Source: Parahoeflea olei (lineage in GTDB: Bacteria; Pseudomonadota; Alphaproteobacteria; Rhizobiales; Rhizobiaceae). Taken from it: a stretch of DNA of 64,000 nucleotides. Below the pieces are notes generated by a model that searched no databases, was not told the origin of the DNA, and saw only the letters and a list, made by a program, of their open reading frames with translations. The translations under genes and the position numbers were made by a program. Below are positions 36,351-45,855 of this stretch, piece after piece. Within the stretch, counting starts at the first letter, position 1; the number at the start of each line of letters is the position of its first letter. The stretch covers positions 136,648 to 200,647 of the forward strand of contig NZ_LQZT01000001.1 in NCBI RefSeq assembly GCF_001703635.1, written 5' to 3'.

Positions 36351-37070
36351 TCAGGCGAGCTTCTTGAGGATCCGGTCGAAACCTTCCTGAATGACCAGCT
36401 TCATCGCCGCCGCCGCGGCATCCGCGTCCTTGCGCTCGATCGCCTCGACGATCATCCGGTGGCGATTGGCGGTGGCCACGTGGCGGCCGGGTTCGCCATA
36501 GGGCGAGCTCATCTTGAAGCTGCTCACCAGCGCGGCCTCGATCAGGTTTCCGACCGAGAGCATGAACGGGTTGCCGGACGCGCCATGCAGCGCGAGATGG
36601 AACTTCAGGTCCGCGAGCGCGAAGCTCTCGTCCGAATCCGCCCCCGCCATGGCGTCGGCACAGGCATAGAGCGCCTTGATCTCGTCCGCGCTTGCCCGCA
36701 CCGCCGCCAGTTGGGCGGCAAACGGCTCGATGGCGAAGCGCATGTCCGTGAGGTGCTTGAGGAAGGTGATGTCCACCCCGGTCTCGATGTGCCAGACCAG
36801 CACGTCGGCGTCGAACAGGTTCCATTGCGACCGGTCGGTAACACGGGTGCCGATGCGCGCCTTGGGAACGATCATGCCCTTGGCGGTGAGCGTCTTCATC
36901 GCCTCGCGCAGCACCGTGCGCGACACCCCGAAGCGTTCCGCAAGCTCGACGTCGCCCGGAAGAAGCGTGCCGCTCGCATAGACGCCGCCGACGATCTCCT
37001 CGCCAAGTTCGTTGACGACGAAGGAATGCTGGTTGCGATTTGCGCGTCCTGAAAAGGCGGCGTTGAGCAA
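36351..37070 (-). CDS. GntR-family regulator, FadR/FCD subgroup, sugar ABC transporter operon
   Basis: A 239-residue FCD-type GntR regulator. The winged helix has ELGEEIVGGVYASGTLLPGDVELAERFGVSRTVLREAMKTLTAKGM, followed by RSQWNLFDADVLVWHIETG and an effector domain with metal-site motif ADLKFHLALHGASGN. The start is TTG at 37070, 7 bases after GGAG. It is 19 bases downstream of the second permease gene and is thus probably the last gene of the transporter operon, which it likely controls. It differs clearly from the uronate-operon GntR. Confidence 0.83.
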   Translation of the reverse strand: MLNAAFSGRANRNQHSFVVNELGEEIVGGVYASGTLLPGDVELAERFGVSRTVLREAMKTLTAKGMIVPKARIGTRVTDRSQWNLFDADVLVWHIETGVDITFLKHLTDMRFAIEPFAAQLAAVRASADEIKALYACADAMAGADSDESFALADLKFHLALHGASGNPFMLSVGNLIEAALVSSFKMSSPYGEPGRHVATANRHRMIVEAIERKDADAAAAAMKLVIQEGFDRILKKLA

Positions 37071-37089
37071 ACGGTTTCTCCCTGGCCGG

Positions 37090-38061
37090 CTATCCTCCGG
37101 CGATGCGTCGCTTGGCTGTTGTCCAGACAAGGCCCTTCTGTAGCACGATAAATGCAAAAAGCAGCATACCGATCAGGATCTTCGTCCACCAGCTCGACAG
37201 CGTTCCGTCGAAGATGATGTAGGTCTGGATCAGCCCCATGATCATGACCCCGATCAGCGTGCCGGCGACAAAGCCGCTGCCACCGGTCAGCAGCGTGCCG
37301 CCGATCACCACCGCGGCGATGGCGTCGAGCTCGACGCCGACGGTGGCGAGCGAATAGCCCGCCGAGGTATAGATCGAGAACACGATCCCCGCGAGGCCTG
37401 CCAGGAACCCCGACAGCGCATAGATGCCGACGGTGGTGCGCCCGAGCGGCACCCCCATCAGCGCGGCCGTGTGCGTACCGCCGCCGACCGCGTAGACATT
37501 CATGCCGAAGCGGGTGCGGTGGGCGAGCAGCGCGCCTGCCACGAACACGAGAAGCATCAGCCCTCCGATCAGCGTGAGCCGTCCCTTGCCCGGCATCAGC
37601 CAGTAGATCTTCTGCAGCGTGTCGTAGAACTCGTGCGTGATCGGCACGGAATCGATCGACAGCACATAGGCCATGCCGCGGGCAAGGAACATGCCGGCGA
37701 GCGTGACGATGAAGGGCGGCATTTCGAGGAAGTGGATGGTCGCGCCCATGGCCGCGCCGAACAGCGTGGTCAATGTCAGCAGCAGCGCGAAGACGACCAG
37801 CGGGTGCAGGCCCGTGTCCCGGAGCATCACCGCGATGAACACGCCCGCGAAGGCGATCACCGAGCCGACCGACAGATCGATGCCGCCCGACAGGATGACG
37901 AAGGTCATGCCGACCGCGACAATGCCGAGAAAGGCGTTGTCGGTCAGAAGATTGCCGATCACCCGGGTCGAGAGCATCGCCGGATATTGCGCGTAGCAGA
38001 TCGCATAGGCGACCAGAAAGATCGCAAGCGTCGCCAGCAGCGGAAGAAACCGGGCGTTCAT
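37090..38061 (-). CDS. yjfF: Sugar ABC transporter permease, YjfF type
   Basis: A 323-residue RbsC-family permease with about nine hydrophobic helices and the signature GMTFVILSGGIDLSVGSVIAFAGV. The paired segment VGVELDAIAAVVIGGTLLTGGSGFVAGTLIG is typical. Gene order (binding protein, ATPase, two permeases) equals that of E. coli ytfQRT-yjfF, which imports galactofuranose. The ATG overlaps the stop of the first permease gene (ATGA). Sugar specificity is by analogy of gene order only. Confidence 0.85.
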   Translation of the reverse strand: MNARFLPLLATLAIFLVAYAICYAQYPAMLSTRVIGNLLTDNAFLGIVAVGMTFVILSGGIDLSVGSVIAFAGVFIAVMLRDTGLHPLVVFALLLTLTTLFGAAMGATIHFLEMPPFIVTLAGMFLARGMAYVLSIDSVPITHEFYDTLQKIYWLMPGKGRLTLIGGLMLLVFVAGALLAHRTRFGMNVYAVGGGTHTAALMGVPLGRTTVGIYALSGFLAGLAGIVFSIYTSAGYSLATVGVELDAIAAVVIGGTLLTGGSGFVAGTLIGVMIMGLIQTYIIFDGTLSSWWTKILIGMLLFAFIVLQKGLVWTTAKRRIAGG

Positions 38062-39086
38062 GGGGTTACCGTCTCTTTCTCGGTCTCGGCAACGCCGCGC
38101 GGATCGCGCGAGAAGAACACGAGCAGCGTGCGCATGGCGGGCGATTGCAGCACCAGGATGATCAGGATGATGACCGCCTTGATGATGAGGTTGAATTCGG
38201 GCGGAAAGCCCGACAGCAGGATGCCGGTGTTGACCGCCTGGATCACCAGCGCGCCGACCAGCGAGGCGATCAGCGAGAAGCGGCCGCCGAGCAGCGACGT
38301 GCCGCCGATCACCACCGCGAGGATGGCGTCGAGCTCGAGCCAGAGGCCGGCATTGTTGGCGTCCGCACCGCGGATGTCGGCGGCGGCGATGACGCCGGCC
38401 AGCGACGCGCACAGCCCCGAGGCCATATAGACCGCGATCAGCAGCACCCGCGTGTTGACGCCCGCAAGCGTGCTGGCGCGCAGATTGACGCCGATCGCCT
38501 CGATCAGCATGCCGAGCGCCGAGCGCCGCACGACCAGCGTCACCAGCGCGCCGGTGAGCACCCAGATCACCACCGGCGTCGGCACCGACAGGATCGAGCC
38601 GGAGCCGAAGAAGATCAGCCCCTCGTGGTTGAAGGTCAGGATCGCGCCTTCGGTGATCAGCTGCGCGATGCCGCGCCCCGCCACCATCAGGATCAGCGTG
38701 GCGACGATCGGCTGGATGCCGAGCACGGCGACCAGCAGCCCGTTCCAGAGCCCGCAGGCGAGCCCGGCGGAAAGCGCCATCAGAAGCGTCGCGCCGAGCC
38801 CGTAGCCCGCCGTGATGCCCCAGGCCGAGACCGCCCCGCAGATCGCCATCACCGCGCCCACCGACAGATCGATGCCGCGGGTGGCGATCACCAGCGTCAT
38901 GCCGATGGCGAGCAACGCCACCGGCGCACCGCGGTTGAGGATGTCGATCGGGCTGCCATAGAGCCGCCCATTGGCGATCGAAATGTCGAAGAAGCCCGGG
39001 AACATCACCGAGATCAACCCGACAATCACCGCCAGCGTGAGGAGCTGCGGCCAGATCCGCCGGAAAAACACACCAAGCCCGCTCAC
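38058..39086 (-). CDS. ytfT: Sugar ABC transporter permease, YtfT type
   Basis: A 342-residue RbsC-family permease with GMTLVIATRGIDLSVGAVMAICGAV, GVNTRVLLIAVYMASGLCASLAG and ELDAILAVVIGGTSLLGGRFS. The GTG start overlaps the ATPase stop and follows GGGAGG by 7 bases; longer upstream frames are in the ATPase gene and were discounted. It forms a heterodimer with the YjfF-type permease encoded next. Confidence 0.85.
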   Translation of the reverse strand: MSGLGVFFRRIWPQLLTLAVIVGLISVMFPGFFDISIANGRLYGSPIDILNRGAPVALLAIGMTLVIATRGIDLSVGAVMAICGAVSAWGITAGYGLGATLLMALSAGLACGLWNGLLVAVLGIQPIVATLILMVAGRGIAQLITEGAILTFNHEGLIFFGSGSILSVPTPVVIWVLTGALVTLVVRRSALGMLIEAIGVNLRASTLAGVNTRVLLIAVYMASGLCASLAGVIAAADIRGADANNAGLWLELDAILAVVIGGTSLLGGRFSLIASLVGALVIQAVNTGILLSGFPPEFNLIIKAVIILIILVLQSPAMRTLLVFFSRDPRGVAETEKETVTP

Positions 39087-40612
39087 GCGACGGCCTCCCT
39101 GTCGGGTGCTGCGATGGCGCGCACCATGTTGTCGGTGGTGATATCGGCGCCGGTGAGCTCGGCCACGTGATGCCGGTCGCGCACCACGATCACGCGGTGA
39201 CTGTAGGCGACGAGTTCGTCGAGTTCGGAGGAGATCACCAGAAGCGACATGCCTTGCGTGCACAGGTCCTCGATCAGCCGGATGATTTCGGCATGGGCGC
39301 CGACATCGATGCCGCGGGTCGGCTCGTCGAGGATCAGGAACGACGGGTTGGTGACCAGCCAGCGCGCCAGCATCACCTTCTGCTGGTTGCCGCCCGACAA
39401 AAGCCCCACTGGCTTCTCGGCGTCGGGCGTGCGGATGTCGAGCTTGCGGATATAGTCGTTGGCCATGGCCTTCTGCTCGCGGTCGGAAATCCGGCGCATC
39501 CAGCCGATCCGCGCCTGCAGCGCAAGCGCGATGTTCTCGCGCACGCTGAGATCGGCGATCACCCCATCGGTCTTGCGATCCTCGGGACAGAAGCCGAAAC
39601 CGGCGGCGATCGCGTCGCGCGGCGAGGCAAGGTTGAGCGCGGTTCCATCGCCGTCGGTTGCCTTGCCGCTGTCATGGGCGGCGACGCCGAACAGGACTTC
39701 GGCGGTCTCGGTGCGGCCCGAGCCGAGGAGCCCGGCCACGCCGACGACCTCGCCCGCCTGGATCTCGAGATTGAACGGCTCGATCCGGCCGCGCCGGCCG
39801 AAGCCGGAAAACGAAAGCCGCGTGCCGCCGGTGCCGGAGTGGATCTTGCCGTGCGAGCGAACCTCGTGCTCGAGTTCGCGGCCGAGCATCATGTTGACGA
39901 GATCGACCCGGTCGATCGCGCTGGTGGTTTCGGTTCCGACCAGCCGCCCGTTGCGCAGCACCGTGAGGCGGTCGCAGATGCGGAAGATCTGGTCGAGGAA
40001 ATGCGAAATGAAGACGATGCCGAGGCCGCGCTCCCTGAGCGAGCGGATCACGGTGAACAGCATCTCGACTTCCTGGGCGTCGAGACTGGCGGTCGGCTCG
40101 TCGAGGATCAGCACCTTGCCCGACAGCGTCACCGCGCGGGCAATGGCGATCACCTGCTGGACGGCGACCGAGTAGCTGTCGAGCGTGCGGGTGACATCGA
40201 TCTCGAGGCCGTAATGCGACAGCACCTCGCGCGCATGGGCGTTCATCCGTCGTGTCGAGATCATACCGAACCGTGTCGGCTGGTGCCCGAGCGACAGGTT
40301 TTCGGCGACCGTCAGGTTCGCCAGCAGATTGACCTCCTGGTAGACCGTGCCGATGCCGTAATTCTGGGCATCGACGGTGCCCTTCGGGTCGATCGCCTTG
40401 CCGTCGAGCAGGATCTCGCCGCCATCGCGGCGATAGGCGCCCGTGAGGCACTTGATGAGGGTCGATTTGCCGGCGCCGTTCTCCCCCAGAAGCGCATGCA
40501 CCTCACCCGCGGCGAGCGAAAAATCGACCCCGTCCAGGGCGATCGTGCCCGGAAACACCTTGCGCACGCCCCGGGCGCGAAGAAGCGGCTGGCTCGCGTC
40601 GCTCTCAGGCAT
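39083..40612 (-). CDS. ytfR: Sugar ABC transporter ATP-binding protein, YtfR type (two ABC domains)
   Basis: A 509-residue double-ABC protein. The first domain has the Walker A GENGAGKST, a weak signature (SVAVQQVIAIARAV) and the Walker B LILDEPTAS. The second has a degenerate Walker A (GLLGSGRTE), the signature LSGGNQQKVMLARWL and LILDEPTRGIDVG. This asymmetry is usual for RbsA/YtfR/MglA proteins. The start at 40612 has GGGAGG 5 bases upstream. It powers import with the two permeases. Confidence 0.88.
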   Translation of the reverse strand: MPESDASQPLLRARGVRKVFPGTIALDGVDFSLAAGEVHALLGENGAGKSTLIKCLTGAYRRDGGEILLDGKAIDPKGTVDAQNYGIGTVYQEVNLLANLTVAENLSLGHQPTRFGMISTRRMNAHAREVLSHYGLEIDVTRTLDSYSVAVQQVIAIARAVTLSGKVLILDEPTASLDAQEVEMLFTVIRSLRERGLGIVFISHFLDQIFRICDRLTVLRNGRLVGTETTSAIDRVDLVNMMLGRELEHEVRSHGKIHSGTGGTRLSFSGFGRRGRIEPFNLEIQAGEVVGVAGLLGSGRTETAEVLFGVAAHDSGKATDGDGTALNLASPRDAIAAGFGFCPEDRKTDGVIADLSVRENIALALQARIGWMRRISDREQKAMANDYIRKLDIRTPDAEKPVGLLSGGNQQKVMLARWLVTNPSFLILDEPTRGIDVGAHAEIIRLIEDLCTQGMSLLVISSELDELVAYSHRVIVVRDRHHVAELTGADITTDNMVRAIAAPDREAVA

Positions 40613-40728
40613 CTGGGCCTCCCGATATGTCATGAGTGTCGTCATCCCCGCCCGGCGGCCACTATGGCACATCGGGCGTACGGCGCCAGTCGGCGGCCGG
40701 AGAGGTTCCGGCCGCCGTCCCGGGCGTC

Positions 40729-41691
40729 TTAGTAGCCGAGGTCTTTCTTCTCCTCGTACACCTTCATCGGATCGTCGTCCTTGGTGTAGAGCTTGGACTC
40801 GGTCTGGATGAACTTGGGCGGCATGGTGCCGTCCTTGGTGTAGGCGGCGAGCGCGTCGAAGGCGGGGCCGGCCATGTTCGGCGTCAGCTCGACAGTGGCA
40901 TTGGCTTCGCCTGCGGCCATCGCCTGGAAGATGTCCGGCACGGCGTCGATCGACACCACCAGGATGTCCTCGCCCGGCTTCAGGCCGGCTTCCTTGATGG
41001 CCTGGATCGCACCCACGGCCATGTCGTCATTGTGGGCGTAGAGCGCGCAGATGTTCTTGCCGCCGTCCTCGGCCTTGAGGAAGCTTTCCATGACTTCCTT
41101 GCCCTTGGTGCGGGTGAAGTCGCCGGTCTGGCTGCGGATCAGCTTGATGTTGTCATGGCCCTTGATGGCCTGCTCGAAACCGTTCTTGCGGTCGATGGCC
41201 GGCGACGAACCGGTGGTGCCCTGCAGCTCGACGACATTGCAATCCTTGCCGCCGAGTTCGTCGACCAGCCACTGGCCGGCGACATTGCCTTCATGGACGA
41301 GGTCCGAGCCGACGGCGGTGAGGTAGAGATCGTCCGACGAATCCACCATGCGGTCGAGCAGGATCACCGGAATGTCGGCTTCCTTGGCTTCCTCAAGCAC
41401 CGAATCCCAGCCGGTGGCGACGACCGGGGCGAGCAGGATCGCGTCCACACCCTGGGCGATGAACGAGCGGAGCGCCTTGATCTGGTTTTCCTGCTTCTGC
41501 TGCGCGTCGGCGAATTTCAGGTCGATGCCGCGTTCCTTGGCCTGCTGCTGCGTCAGCGTGGTTTCCGCGGCGCGCCAGCCCGATTCCGAGCCGATCTGCG
41601 AGAACCCGACGGTCTGCGCGAAAACGCTCGACGACAGCATGAGCATGGACGCGAGTACACCCGCCCCGACAATGGCTTTAGTAGACTTCAT
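40729..41691 (-). CDS. ytfQ: Sugar ABC transporter substrate-binding protein, YtfQ type
   Basis: A secreted 320-residue type I periplasmic binding protein. The signal peptide is MKSTKAIVGAGVLASMLMLS ending near SSSVFA. The mature start QTVGFSQIGSESGWRAAET and later QENQIKALRSFIAQGVDAILLAPV are highly YtfQ-like, as is the ligand-site NDDMAVGAIQAIKEAGLKPG. The ATG has GGGAGGA upstream. It is the first gene of the transporter operon. The E. coli homologue binds galactofuranose, but related proteins take other furanose sugars. Confidence 0.87.
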   Translation of the reverse strand: MKSTKAIVGAGVLASMLMLSSSVFAQTVGFSQIGSESGWRAAETTLTQQQAKERGIDLKFADAQQKQENQIKALRSFIAQGVDAILLAPVVATGWDSVLEEAKEADIPVILLDRMVDSSDDLYLTAVGSDLVHEGNVAGQWLVDELGGKDCNVVELQGTTGSSPAIDRKNGFEQAIKGHDNIKLIRSQTGDFTRTKGKEVMESFLKAEDGGKNICALYAHNDDMAVGAIQAIKEAGLKPGEDILVVSIDAVPDIFQAMAAGEANATVELTPNMAGPAFDALAAYTKDGTMPPKFIQTESKLYTKDDDPMKVYEEKKDLGY

Positions 41692-41962
41692 GATTTCCTC
41701 CCAAAGTGAAGGGCTGTTGCCCGGAGGCTAAAAAATCATACTATATTATTTTTGTAAACAGGGAGCGATGCGGATTGGACCAAAGCCGCAGGCGCGACTT
41801 GGCCGACGCAGCAATGCCGCTTGCCACGCGGCCTGCATCAGTGGCCCGCCGCCATGCCGACGCCGGGCCTGGGAAGCAGGCGCAGTCCCTGAATTCCTGA
41901 AAACATTCGGGCCGGAAGGCGGACGGCCTTCCGCACCGGGCGACCGGCCGTGCCGTCCGGCT

Positions 41963-42532
41963 TCAGGCCGGATCTTCGCCGGTCCAGGCCCGGGCGACGG
42001 GAGCGCCGAGGCGCATCAGGTCGACGGCCCGCGCCGCGATCTGGGCGACAATGTCGCCGGTGGTTTCGGGGCGCAGGTAGAAGGCCGGCACCGGCGGCAT
42101 CACCACGCCGCCCATTTCGGTGACCGCCGTCATGTTGCGCAGATGCGCGAGCGTATAGGGCGCCTCGCGGGCAATCAGCACCAGCGGCCGCCGTTCCTTC
42201 AGCTGCACGCTCGCCGCCCGCGTGAGCAGGTTGTCGTCGAGCCCGAGCGCGATCGCCGCCAGACTGCGCATCGAGCACGGCGCCACCAGCATGGCATCGA
42301 CATGGGCCGAGCCCGAGGCGATTTCGGCGCCGACATCGCGCGCGTCGTGCCGCCGGTCGCACAGCGCCTCCAGCTGTGCAAGCGCCTCGGCGCCGCATTC
42401 GGCCGCAAGCGTGCGTTCCGCGGCCGCGCTCACCACCAGCTCGATGCGCGCGCCGAGGCCGCGCAGATGGCGGGCTGCGGCCAGCGACAGCGCCGCGCCC
42501 GACGCGCCCGACACGGCCAGAACAACTCTCAT
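41963..42532 (-). CDS. ubiX: Flavin prenyltransferase UbiX
   Basis: A 189-residue UbiX, which makes the prenylated FMN cofactor needed by UbiD. Family features are VVLAVSGASGAALS at the N-terminus, the APCSMRSLAAIALGLDDNLLTRAA segment and the C-terminal ERRPLVLIAREAPYTLAHLRNM and MPPVPAFYLRP. The ATG overlaps the ubiD stop (ATGA), so enzyme and cofactor synthesis are coupled. A small hairpin lies 30 bases downstream. Confidence 0.93.
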   Translation of the reverse strand: MRVVLAVSGASGAALSLAAARHLRGLGARIELVVSAAAERTLAAECGAEALAQLEALCDRRHDARDVGAEIASGSAHVDAMLVAPCSMRSLAAIALGLDDNLLTRAASVQLKERRPLVLIAREAPYTLAHLRNMTAVTEMGGVVMPPVPAFYLRPETTGDIVAQIAARAVDLMRLGAPVARAWTGEDPA

Positions 42533-44109
42533 GCCAGCACTCCCAGTTCGGCGATCAGCTTGTCGGCAAAGCTTTCGGCTTCCGCGGACATGGCGATCAC
42601 CCGGCCCCATTCGCGGCTCGTTTCCGTGCCGATCTTGGTGGTGGCGTCGAGGCCGATCTTGCCCGCCAGCCCCTCGATCGGCGAGGCGAAATCGAGATAG
42701 TCCATCGGCGTGCGGTCGAGCAGCATCACGTCGCGCGCCGGATCCATCCGCGTCGAGATCGCCCAGGCGATGTCGTCCCAGCTGCGCACGTCGATCTCCT
42801 TGTCCACCACGATCACCATCTTGGTGTAGGAGAACTGCGGCAGCATGCCCCACAGCGCCATCATCACCCGGCGCGCCTGGCCGGGATAGCGCTTGTCGAT
42901 CGCCACCACCGCGATCCGGTAGGAGCAGGCCGCCGGCGGCAGCCAGAACTCGGTCACTTCGGGGATCTGCTGGCGGATCACCGGCAGCACCAATTCGTTG
43001 ACCACCTCGGCGATCACCGACGGCTCGTCGGGCGGGCGCCCGGTCGAGGTGGAAAGATAGAGCGGCCTCGCGCGCTGGGTGATGGCCGTCACCTCGACCA
43101 CCGGGAACGGCTCGACCGCGTTGTAATAGCCGGTGTGATCGCCGAACGGGCCTTCCGGCGCGGTCTCGGTCGGCGACACCCAGCCCTCGATGACCATTTC
43201 CGCATGCGCGGGCACAAGAAGCGGCACCGTGCGGGAGCGCACCAGTTCCATCCGTTCGCCGCGCAGCACGCCCGAGAACGCGAGCTCGGAAACGGTTTCG
43301 GGCAGTGGCAGGGTGGCAGCCAGCAGCGTCGCCGGATCGGCGCCGAGCACGATCGCGATCGGCATTTTCTCGCCCGCCTGCGCCCACCCGCGATGATGCG
43401 CCGCACCGCCGCGATGGGCGAGCCAGCGCATGATCAGCCGGTCCTTGTCCTTGACCTGCGCGCGGTAGACCCCGGCATTGTAGCGGCCGACATCGTCGGG
43501 GTCGCTGCCATGAGAGCGCGTGAGCACCACCGGCCAGGTGATCAGCGGCCCGCCGTCGCCGGGCCAGCAGGTCTGCACCGGCAAGGTTGAAAGATCCGGA
43601 TGCAGGTCGACCACCTCCTGCACCGGCGCCTTGCGCAGCACTTTCGGCCGGGTGCTTAGCGCCGCCTTCAGCATCGGCCACCGCGACAAGGCGTCGCGCA
43701 TGCCGTCGACCGGCGGCGGCGTCCTGAGCTCGGCGAGGAAGGTGCCGAAATCGGAGACCTGCTCGGGCAGCAGCCCCAGCCCCGCGGCCACGCGGCGCTT
43801 GGTGCCGAACAGGTTGGTGACCACCGGCGCCCGCGCCACCGACCCGTCGGCCAGCACCGGCGCGTCGAACCGGAGCACCGGCCCGCCGCCCGCGAGCACC
43901 TTCATCTGGACTGCCGTAATCTCCTGGTTTACCGCCACCTTCCGGGCGACGCGGACGAGATCGCCCTTCTTTTCGGACCAGTCGAGAAATTCGCGCAGCG
44001 TGGTGAAAACCGGCAGATGGCGGTGGATCGCGTCCAAGGGGGCCCCCGTGGTTGGCATGGTGCGCGCCAGCTCCGAAGCCGGCGCATGCGGCAAATGGTA
44101 TCGCGGCAC
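42529..44109 (-). CDS. ubiD: UbiD-family decarboxylase (4-hydroxy-3-polyprenylbenzoate decarboxylase)
   Basis: A 526-residue UbiD-type prenyl-FMN decarboxylase. Key segments are RYNAGVYRAQVKDKDRLIMRW, PEGPFGDHTGYY with the catalytic Glu residues, and YPGQARRVMMALWGMLPQ. In ubiquinone synthesis it removes the carboxylate of the prenylated 4-hydroxybenzoate ring. The start is uncertain: GTG at 44109 and ATG at 44058 are both in frame, and neither has a strong Shine-Dalgarno. It is coupled to ubiX and divergent from ubiT-ubiU-ubiV, so the cluster gathers ubiquinone genes. Confidence 0.9.
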   Translation of the reverse strand: MPRYHLPHAPASELARTMPTTGAPLDAIHRHLPVFTTLREFLDWSEKKGDLVRVARKVAVNQEITAVQMKVLAGGGPVLRFDAPVLADGSVARAPVVTNLFGTKRRVAAGLGLLPEQVSDFGTFLAELRTPPPVDGMRDALSRWPMLKAALSTRPKVLRKAPVQEVVDLHPDLSTLPVQTCWPGDGGPLITWPVVLTRSHGSDPDDVGRYNAGVYRAQVKDKDRLIMRWLAHRGGAAHHRGWAQAGEKMPIAIVLGADPATLLAATLPLPETVSELAFSGVLRGERMELVRSRTVPLLVPAHAEMVIEGWVSPTETAPEGPFGDHTGYYNAVEPFPVVEVTAITQRARPLYLSTSTGRPPDEPSVIAEVVNELVLPVIRQQIPEVTEFWLPPAACSYRIAVVAIDKRYPGQARRVMMALWGMLPQFSYTKMVIVVDKEIDVRSWDDIAWAISTRMDPARDVMLLDRTPMDYLDFASPIEGLAGKIGLDATTKIGTETSREWGRVIAMSAEAESFADKLIAELGVLA

Positions 44110-44199
44110 TGCAGGGCCGGGTCGTCAAGACCGCAACCGTCCGGGCACGAGATGCATCTGGTCAGACACCGGTGTTAGCAGCGCGCCCGGGCCGTCGAG

Positions 44200-44213
44200 T
44201 TGACTTAAATCAA
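44200..44213. promoter_or_regulatory. FNR/Anr-type box between ubiD and ubiTUV
   Basis: TTGAC-TTAA-ATCAA matches the FNR consensus TTGAT-N4-ATCAA at 9 of 10 defined positions. It lies 65 bases upstream of the ubiT start and about 90 bases upstream of the ubiD start, so it could activate either or both under oxygen limitation. Confidence 0.7.
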
Positions 44214-44277
44214 CCCGGCCTGCGCCGCACCGGACTAATGTCGGATCATATCTCCCCGAGCTTATGTTGAGGCCTAA

Positions 44278-44814
44278 GTGTCCGATATCCATACCGAGTT
44301 CCCGACTGTCCCATTGCTGCTCGCCAGTCCGCTCAGGCTCGTGCCGCTGGCGCCGCTGTCGCAGGCGCTGACGATTCTCGCGCGGCGGATGGTGGCCAAT
44401 CATCCCGGCCTGATCAGCCGGCTTGGCCCCTATGTCTCGTCGAGCTTCGCCGTGGACCCGACCGACCTGCCGGTGACGCTGCTGTTGCACCCGCACCCCA
44501 CCAGCATGCGCATCACGCTGCACCGCGATCCGCCGCGCGCCGACGCGCGCATCGCAGGCCCGCTGTCGGCACTGCTGGGCCTAGTGCACGGCACCTGGGA
44601 CGGCGATGCGCTGTTCTTCTCGCGCGACCTGGTGATCGACGGCGACACCTCCGCGGCCCTTGCACTGCGCAACGCCATCGACGATTGCGAGATCGATCTC
44701 GGCGCCGAGATCGCCGGGCTGACCGGTCCGTTCGGGCGGCTGCTGATGCCGTTCATCGCACTCGCCGAACGTCGCACCGGCATGCCGCTGCGCCGCGCGG
44801 AGGCCCGGCCATGA
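44278..44814 (+). CDS. ubiT: Ubiquinone anaerobic biosynthesis accessory factor UbiT (SCP2 domain)
   Basis: A 178-residue protein with an SCP2 lipid-binding domain (about 30-140), whose role in oxygen-independent ubiquinone synthesis is to bind the hydrophobic intermediates. Identification rests on the SCP2-like region, with LHPHPTSMRITLHRDPPRADARIAG and GDALFFSRDLVIDGDTSAALALRNAIDD, and on the coupled ubiU. The GTG start follows GAGG by 5 bases. The stop overlaps the ubiU start. Confidence 0.88.
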   Translation: MSDIHTEFPTVPLLLASPLRLVPLAPLSQALTILARRMVANHPGLISRLGPYVSSSFAVDPTDLPVTLLLHPHPTSMRITLHRDPPRADARIAGPLSALLGLVHGTWDGDALFFSRDLVIDGDTSAALALRNAIDDCEIDLGAEIAGLTGPFGRLLMPFIALAERRTGMPLRRAEARP

Positions 44815-45791
44815 TGGAACTCGTCTGCCCCGCGGGCACCCCCGCAGCACTGCGCGCCGCCGTCGATGCCGGCGCCCACACCATCTATTGCGGCTTTGCC
44901 GACGAAACCAATGCCCGCAATTTCCCGGGCCTCAACTTCAACCGCGCCGAACTCGCCGAAGGCGTTGCCTATGCCCGCCGCCGCGGCGCCAAGGTGCTGG
45001 TGGCGATCAACACCTTCCCGCGCGCCGGCGCCGAGGACATCTGGCACCGCGCGGTGGCCGACGCCGAGGCCGCGGGCGCCCATGCCGCCATCCTTGCCGA
45101 TCTCGGCCTGCTCGCCTATGCGGCCGAGCATCACCCCAATCTGAGGCGGCACCTCTCGGTGCAGGCGGCCGCCGCCAATCCGGACGCCATCAATTTCTAC
45201 GCCAACACGTTCGGCGTGCGCCGGGTGGTACTGCCGCGGGTGCTGACGGTCGCCGAGATCACCGCCATCAACCGCGAGATCGACGTCGAGACCGAGGTCT
45301 TCGTCTTCGGCGGGCTCTGCGTGATGGCGGAAGGTCGCTGCTCGCTGTCGTCCTATATCACCGGCAAGTCGCCCAACATGAACGGCGTCTGCTCGCCGCC
45401 CTCGCATGTGCAATATGTCGAGAGCCGGGGCGAATTGTCGGCCAAGCTCGGCGGCTACACCATCCAGCGCAACGGCAAGGACGCGCCCGCGCCCTACCCG
45501 ACGCTGTGCAAGGGCTGCTTCTCGAGCCAGGACAAGGTGGGCCACGTGTTCGAGGACCCGAGCAGCCTCGATGCCTCGGATCTCATCCCGGCGCTGGCCG
45601 AAGCAGGCGTCACCGCGCTCAAGATCGAGGGCCGGCAGCGCTCGCGCGCCTATGTCGCGCAGGTGGTGCGCAGCTTCCGCGCCGCGGTCGAGGCCGTCGA
45701 CAAGGGCCTGCCGGTGCCGCCGGGCACGCTCGCAAGCCTGACCGAGGGCCAGGCCGCCACCACGGGCGCCTATCGCAAGACGTGGAGATAG
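44811..45791 (+). CDS. ubiU: Ubiquinone anaerobic biosynthesis protein UbiU (U32 family, 4Fe-4S)
   Basis: A 326-residue U32-peptidase-family protein. With UbiV it carries out hydroxylation of the ubiquinone ring without oxygen, with prephenate as oxygen donor in E. coli. The four cluster-binding Cys are Cys170, Cys177, Cys194 and Cys233 (FGGLCVMAEGRCSLSSY, NGVCSPP, LCKGCF). The start MMELVCPAGTPAALRAAVDAGA is typical. The ATG has GGAGG 7 bases upstream and overlaps the ubiT stop. Confidence 0.93.
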   Translation: MMELVCPAGTPAALRAAVDAGAHTIYCGFADETNARNFPGLNFNRAELAEGVAYARRRGAKVLVAINTFPRAGAEDIWHRAVADAEAAGAHAAILADLGLLAYAAEHHPNLRRHLSVQAAAANPDAINFYANTFGVRRVVLPRVLTVAEITAINREIDVETEVFVFGGLCVMAEGRCSLSSYITGKSPNMNGVCSPPSHVQYVESRGELSAKLGGYTIQRNGKDAPAPYPTLCKGCFSSQDKVGHVFEDPSSLDASDLIPALAEAGVTALKIEGRQRSRAYVAQVVRSFRAAVEAVDKGLPVPPGTLASLTEGQAATTGAYRKTWR

Positions 45792-45855
45792 CGCGTCCGA
45801 CAGGCCCGACCGGCCGCCGCACGCAGGACAGCATCGCGAACAGGGACTAAGCCAC

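Noticed and set aside
41913..41933. Hairpin CGGAAGGC / GCCTTCCG downstream of ubiX as a terminator
   Set aside because: The stem is good but no T-run follows on the relevant strand; it was not listed as a feature.
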